From: Petrosia ficiformis
Taxonomy: Eukaryota > Porifera > Demospongiae > Haplosclerida > Petrosiidae
Direction: 5' to 3'
Assembly: GCA_947044365.1 (NCBI GenBank)
Contig: OX345651.1
Span: 1,028,926 to 1,092,925 of the forward strand
Length of the DNA: 64,000 nt
Of this stretch, positions 61,819 through 64,000 are shown piece after piece. Under the pieces are notes generated by a model. It did not search any database and was not told the DNA's origin. It saw only the letters and a program-made list of their open reading frames with translations. The translations under genes were made by a program, and so were the position numbers. The stretch's first letter is position 1. Each line of letters opens with the position of its first letter.

Positions 61819-64000
61819 TTACAATATAATACACCTCCGCCTTTGCTCTATAAAATTAAAATACACAATGTTGTTTCACAGTTGACGGAAAAAATTGGAA
61901 TCATAGTATTGTTTAGTTTTCATGTTAATTATTAGTTCATTAGAAAAGAATATTATAAAAACTGGTGATTACTGTATAGCGGGATATTTTCATGGGATCT
62001 AACTTTTGTGTTTTCCGGCCATTCCAAGAATATTTAACTCACGAAATTTTGTGATGGGTGGAGTTTGAGCAATATTGATTGAAAAACGAAATTTTGACCC
62101 ACAAAAATCAAATATTGATCAAAACATAAAAATTAGACACCACAAAAATATCCCACTATACAGTATTTCAATGCTTGCTAGTCTGTCTTCCCTGTACAGA
62201 ATGAGGCATTTAAAGTTTTTGATCAAAATCATTTAGTGGAAAACTGGTCCCATTTTGTATATTAGGTCATATACACTATTGATATAGTTTACCAGTCAGG
62301 AGTGTATCATCTTAAATGGACACTTACTAGGATGATTTCTAGCAATATCATTTGCTAGTCCATGCATATTTATCAAAGGACTCTTCAGGGCTTGAACAAT
62401 TGATGCCCAAGATGTACATCCAGTTTTTAGTGAGCACTCAAGAGCCTTACGTTGGCGGTCAAGAGTTCTGGAATAGTCATATTCAATTCTCTCAAGTTCT
62501 GCAATAGGTACCTTAATTTGGAAAATAATATTGTAGTAATTCATAAATATAGATTTTGAACATTCATCAATACAAATCCTGTGAAGTTTAATTCAAAATG
62601 CTAAAGATGAACTGACAGCTATATAAAAATTTTAAAAATCACACTTGGTGTCATTGTCAACTTCTCCTATTGGCATCTTTAGAAGTATTTCAGTAAGTGA
62701 TGTCTGCCTTGGTTTAGTTATATGAACTGTCAGTTTGTGTAGCATATTTAAGATGAATTAAACCTCTCCAGATATATAATCATGGATCTTCAAAATCAAC
62801 TATGAAGGTACCTTAAGTACAAGACCAAAATTACACCAGTCAGTAACTGTATGAGTTGATTCCATAACTATGGCCAAATCATCCACTGAATATGGAATAT
62901 AACAAATAAAAGAATGTGGATAATCCAGAATCTTTACCTGTTAGTGGTGTGTCATCCACTTCACTTGGCAGTGACTGTAGGTCTATGGAGATTAGAAAGT
63001 GTATTAAAATAGAAAGAAAAAAAGTTTTGAAACATGCGACGAATTGGCTCAGCAATAATTAGTATGTGCACCAGGCATTGGGAATACATGTCTTACTTTT
63101 ATTGACAATTTATAATTAAAAGTGCCAATAGGCCAAACAGCAGTCCTAACCACAGGAGTAAAAATGAGCTACAATTTGCTTATTTGGAAGTTTAGGTCAG
63201 TACATACTTAGTGGGTTAATTAATTTTACCAAATACCTTGTGGAGTGTTTCGTGGAGGCAATAATAAATTGAAGAAGTCATTTGGATGTTCAGCACCGAT
63301 CATATCAATTCGGATTGATAAACAACTGATAGGTGGGTCTTCTGAGCAGATGAAATCAAAGTGACAATTTGGGTACCCACAAGATTTGAGTGGGTTGAAA
63401 TTATCAATTTGATCTCGAGTAATCTAAAATGTGAATTCTCAGTATTAAAGCATATCATATATGAAAGAATATCATGTATTTTTATTTAATTTTATTTAAT
63501 TTTATTTGGAGAGGAAGTCCCATCAGCCTCTGGCTGGTCTACCTCAAACAATACTGAATTGCATATGTATAATATAAGCCCATTTTTTGGCTGTGCCCAA
63601 TACTCCTAATCATGCAACACTGAACAGTTCCCATCATATTAACGTTCCTGCTTAGTGTTGCAAGACAGTAAACTGAGCGGCAAACCACTCAGTCACTACT
63701 GATCACATGTATTACCTCATATGATTTTCGTGGAGTCATTGTCCAGGGATGCTGCGTGGCATTGCATGGCTTTAATTCAATAGATGTTGCTTCTTTTTTA
63801 AGTGTTACACACTGGTCTACGTATTTCTCATATCTGTCAAATGATTCTCTAAGAAACTAGGAAAAAAAAGAAACATCATATTTACAATTATAATTAGTAT
63901 AACAGTAAGATAAGTACAGTATTGGCATTATTGACAACACAGCAAATAAAACAGCAAAACTATGTAATGAGCTCTAAAAATCAACACACTAACTTGTTTA
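61819..64000 (-). CDS. gene C: ZU5/death-domain paralogue of gene B (3' part, runs off the window)
   Basis: Minus-strand exons 63716-63856, 63237-63423, 62938-62982, 62328-62498 and 61819-61847 correspond one to one to gene B exons. The linker (45 nt) and death-domain (171 nt) exons have exactly the gene B lengths, with the same phases and sites. At 63995-64000 the end of the ZU5 exon and its donor GTTAGT are just visible; the rest lies outside. The last exon is only nine codons plus a stop and lacks polyglutamine. The donor at 62328 (GTAAGT) may be read through to a stop at 62296. Motifs seen are TSWASIVQALKSPLI and GLANDIARNHP. Function is as inferred for gene B. Confidence 0.7.
61970..62165. 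mobile_element. MITE of the TACTGTATAG family
   Basis: 196 bp from tactgtatagcgggatatttt to aaatatcccactatacagta; inverted ends of about 20 bp with one mismatch and TA boundaries. It lies in the last intron of gene C, a position where gene B has no such element. Confidence 0.85.

Overview
This is a 64-kb eukaryotic (metazoan) window. It is AT-rich, with compact spliced genes whose GT-AG introns are often about 100 nt, and it is dense in small DNA transposons and tandem repeats. The gene content suggests a demosponge such as Amphimedon; this is an inference from gene families and intron size, not a database match. The families are an RN-tre-type Rab GAP, death-domain and ZU5-domain proteins, and a giant stonustoxin-like/FN3/GTPase protein. 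No RNA gene, CRISPR array or prokaryotic feature was found.

Layout. 1-3756 is almost gene-free and saturated with the self-complementary hexamer TACATG. 3757-11292 (+) is a complete ten-exon TBC-domain Rab GAP gene (USP6NL/RN-tre type). Its introns carry a palindromic tandem array, several minisatellites and a hAT-type MITE. 11.7-12.2 kb is a retroelement fragment. 12.5-22.6 kb (-) is gene A, a death-domain gene with a decayed 3' end and a 4.8-kb tandem array (array 1) in its last intron. 22.7-28.2 kb (+) is a segmental duplication: an acidic-repeat ORF followed by a copy of the last two TBC exons. 28.3-33.1 kb (-) is gene B, a ZU5/death-domain gene with a polyglutamine last exon. 33.3-33.6 kb is a G-rich minisatellite, and 33.6-36.2 kb is array 2, related to array 1. 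37.6-47.1 kb holds three more decayed copies of the acidic-ORF/TBC-tail unit. 47608-57577 (-) is a two-exon gene of about 3151 residues: stonustoxin-like N-terminus, thioredoxin-like region, 21 FN3 domains, P-loop GTPase, Cys-rich tail. A MULE-type MITE and a 5' fragment of a paralogue follow at 57.7-58.4 kb. 61.8-64.0 kb (-) is gene C, a paralogue of gene B that runs off the window.

The most unusual signal is in arrays 1 and 2. Read on the minus strand, which is the sense strand of genes A and B, nearly all of about 69 monomers are an intron-sized unit with a splice acceptor (CTATACTAG) and a donor (GTGAGTAT) exactly 3 nt apart. Those 3 nt (GAG, AGG, CTG, TGG and rarer forms) exist in discrete states. 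The arrays therefore look like tandem 3-nt micro-exons.

The cluster as a whole (death-domain, ZU5 and SNTX-like/GTPase proteins) resembles a rapidly duplicating innate-immunity locus. That role is an inference.
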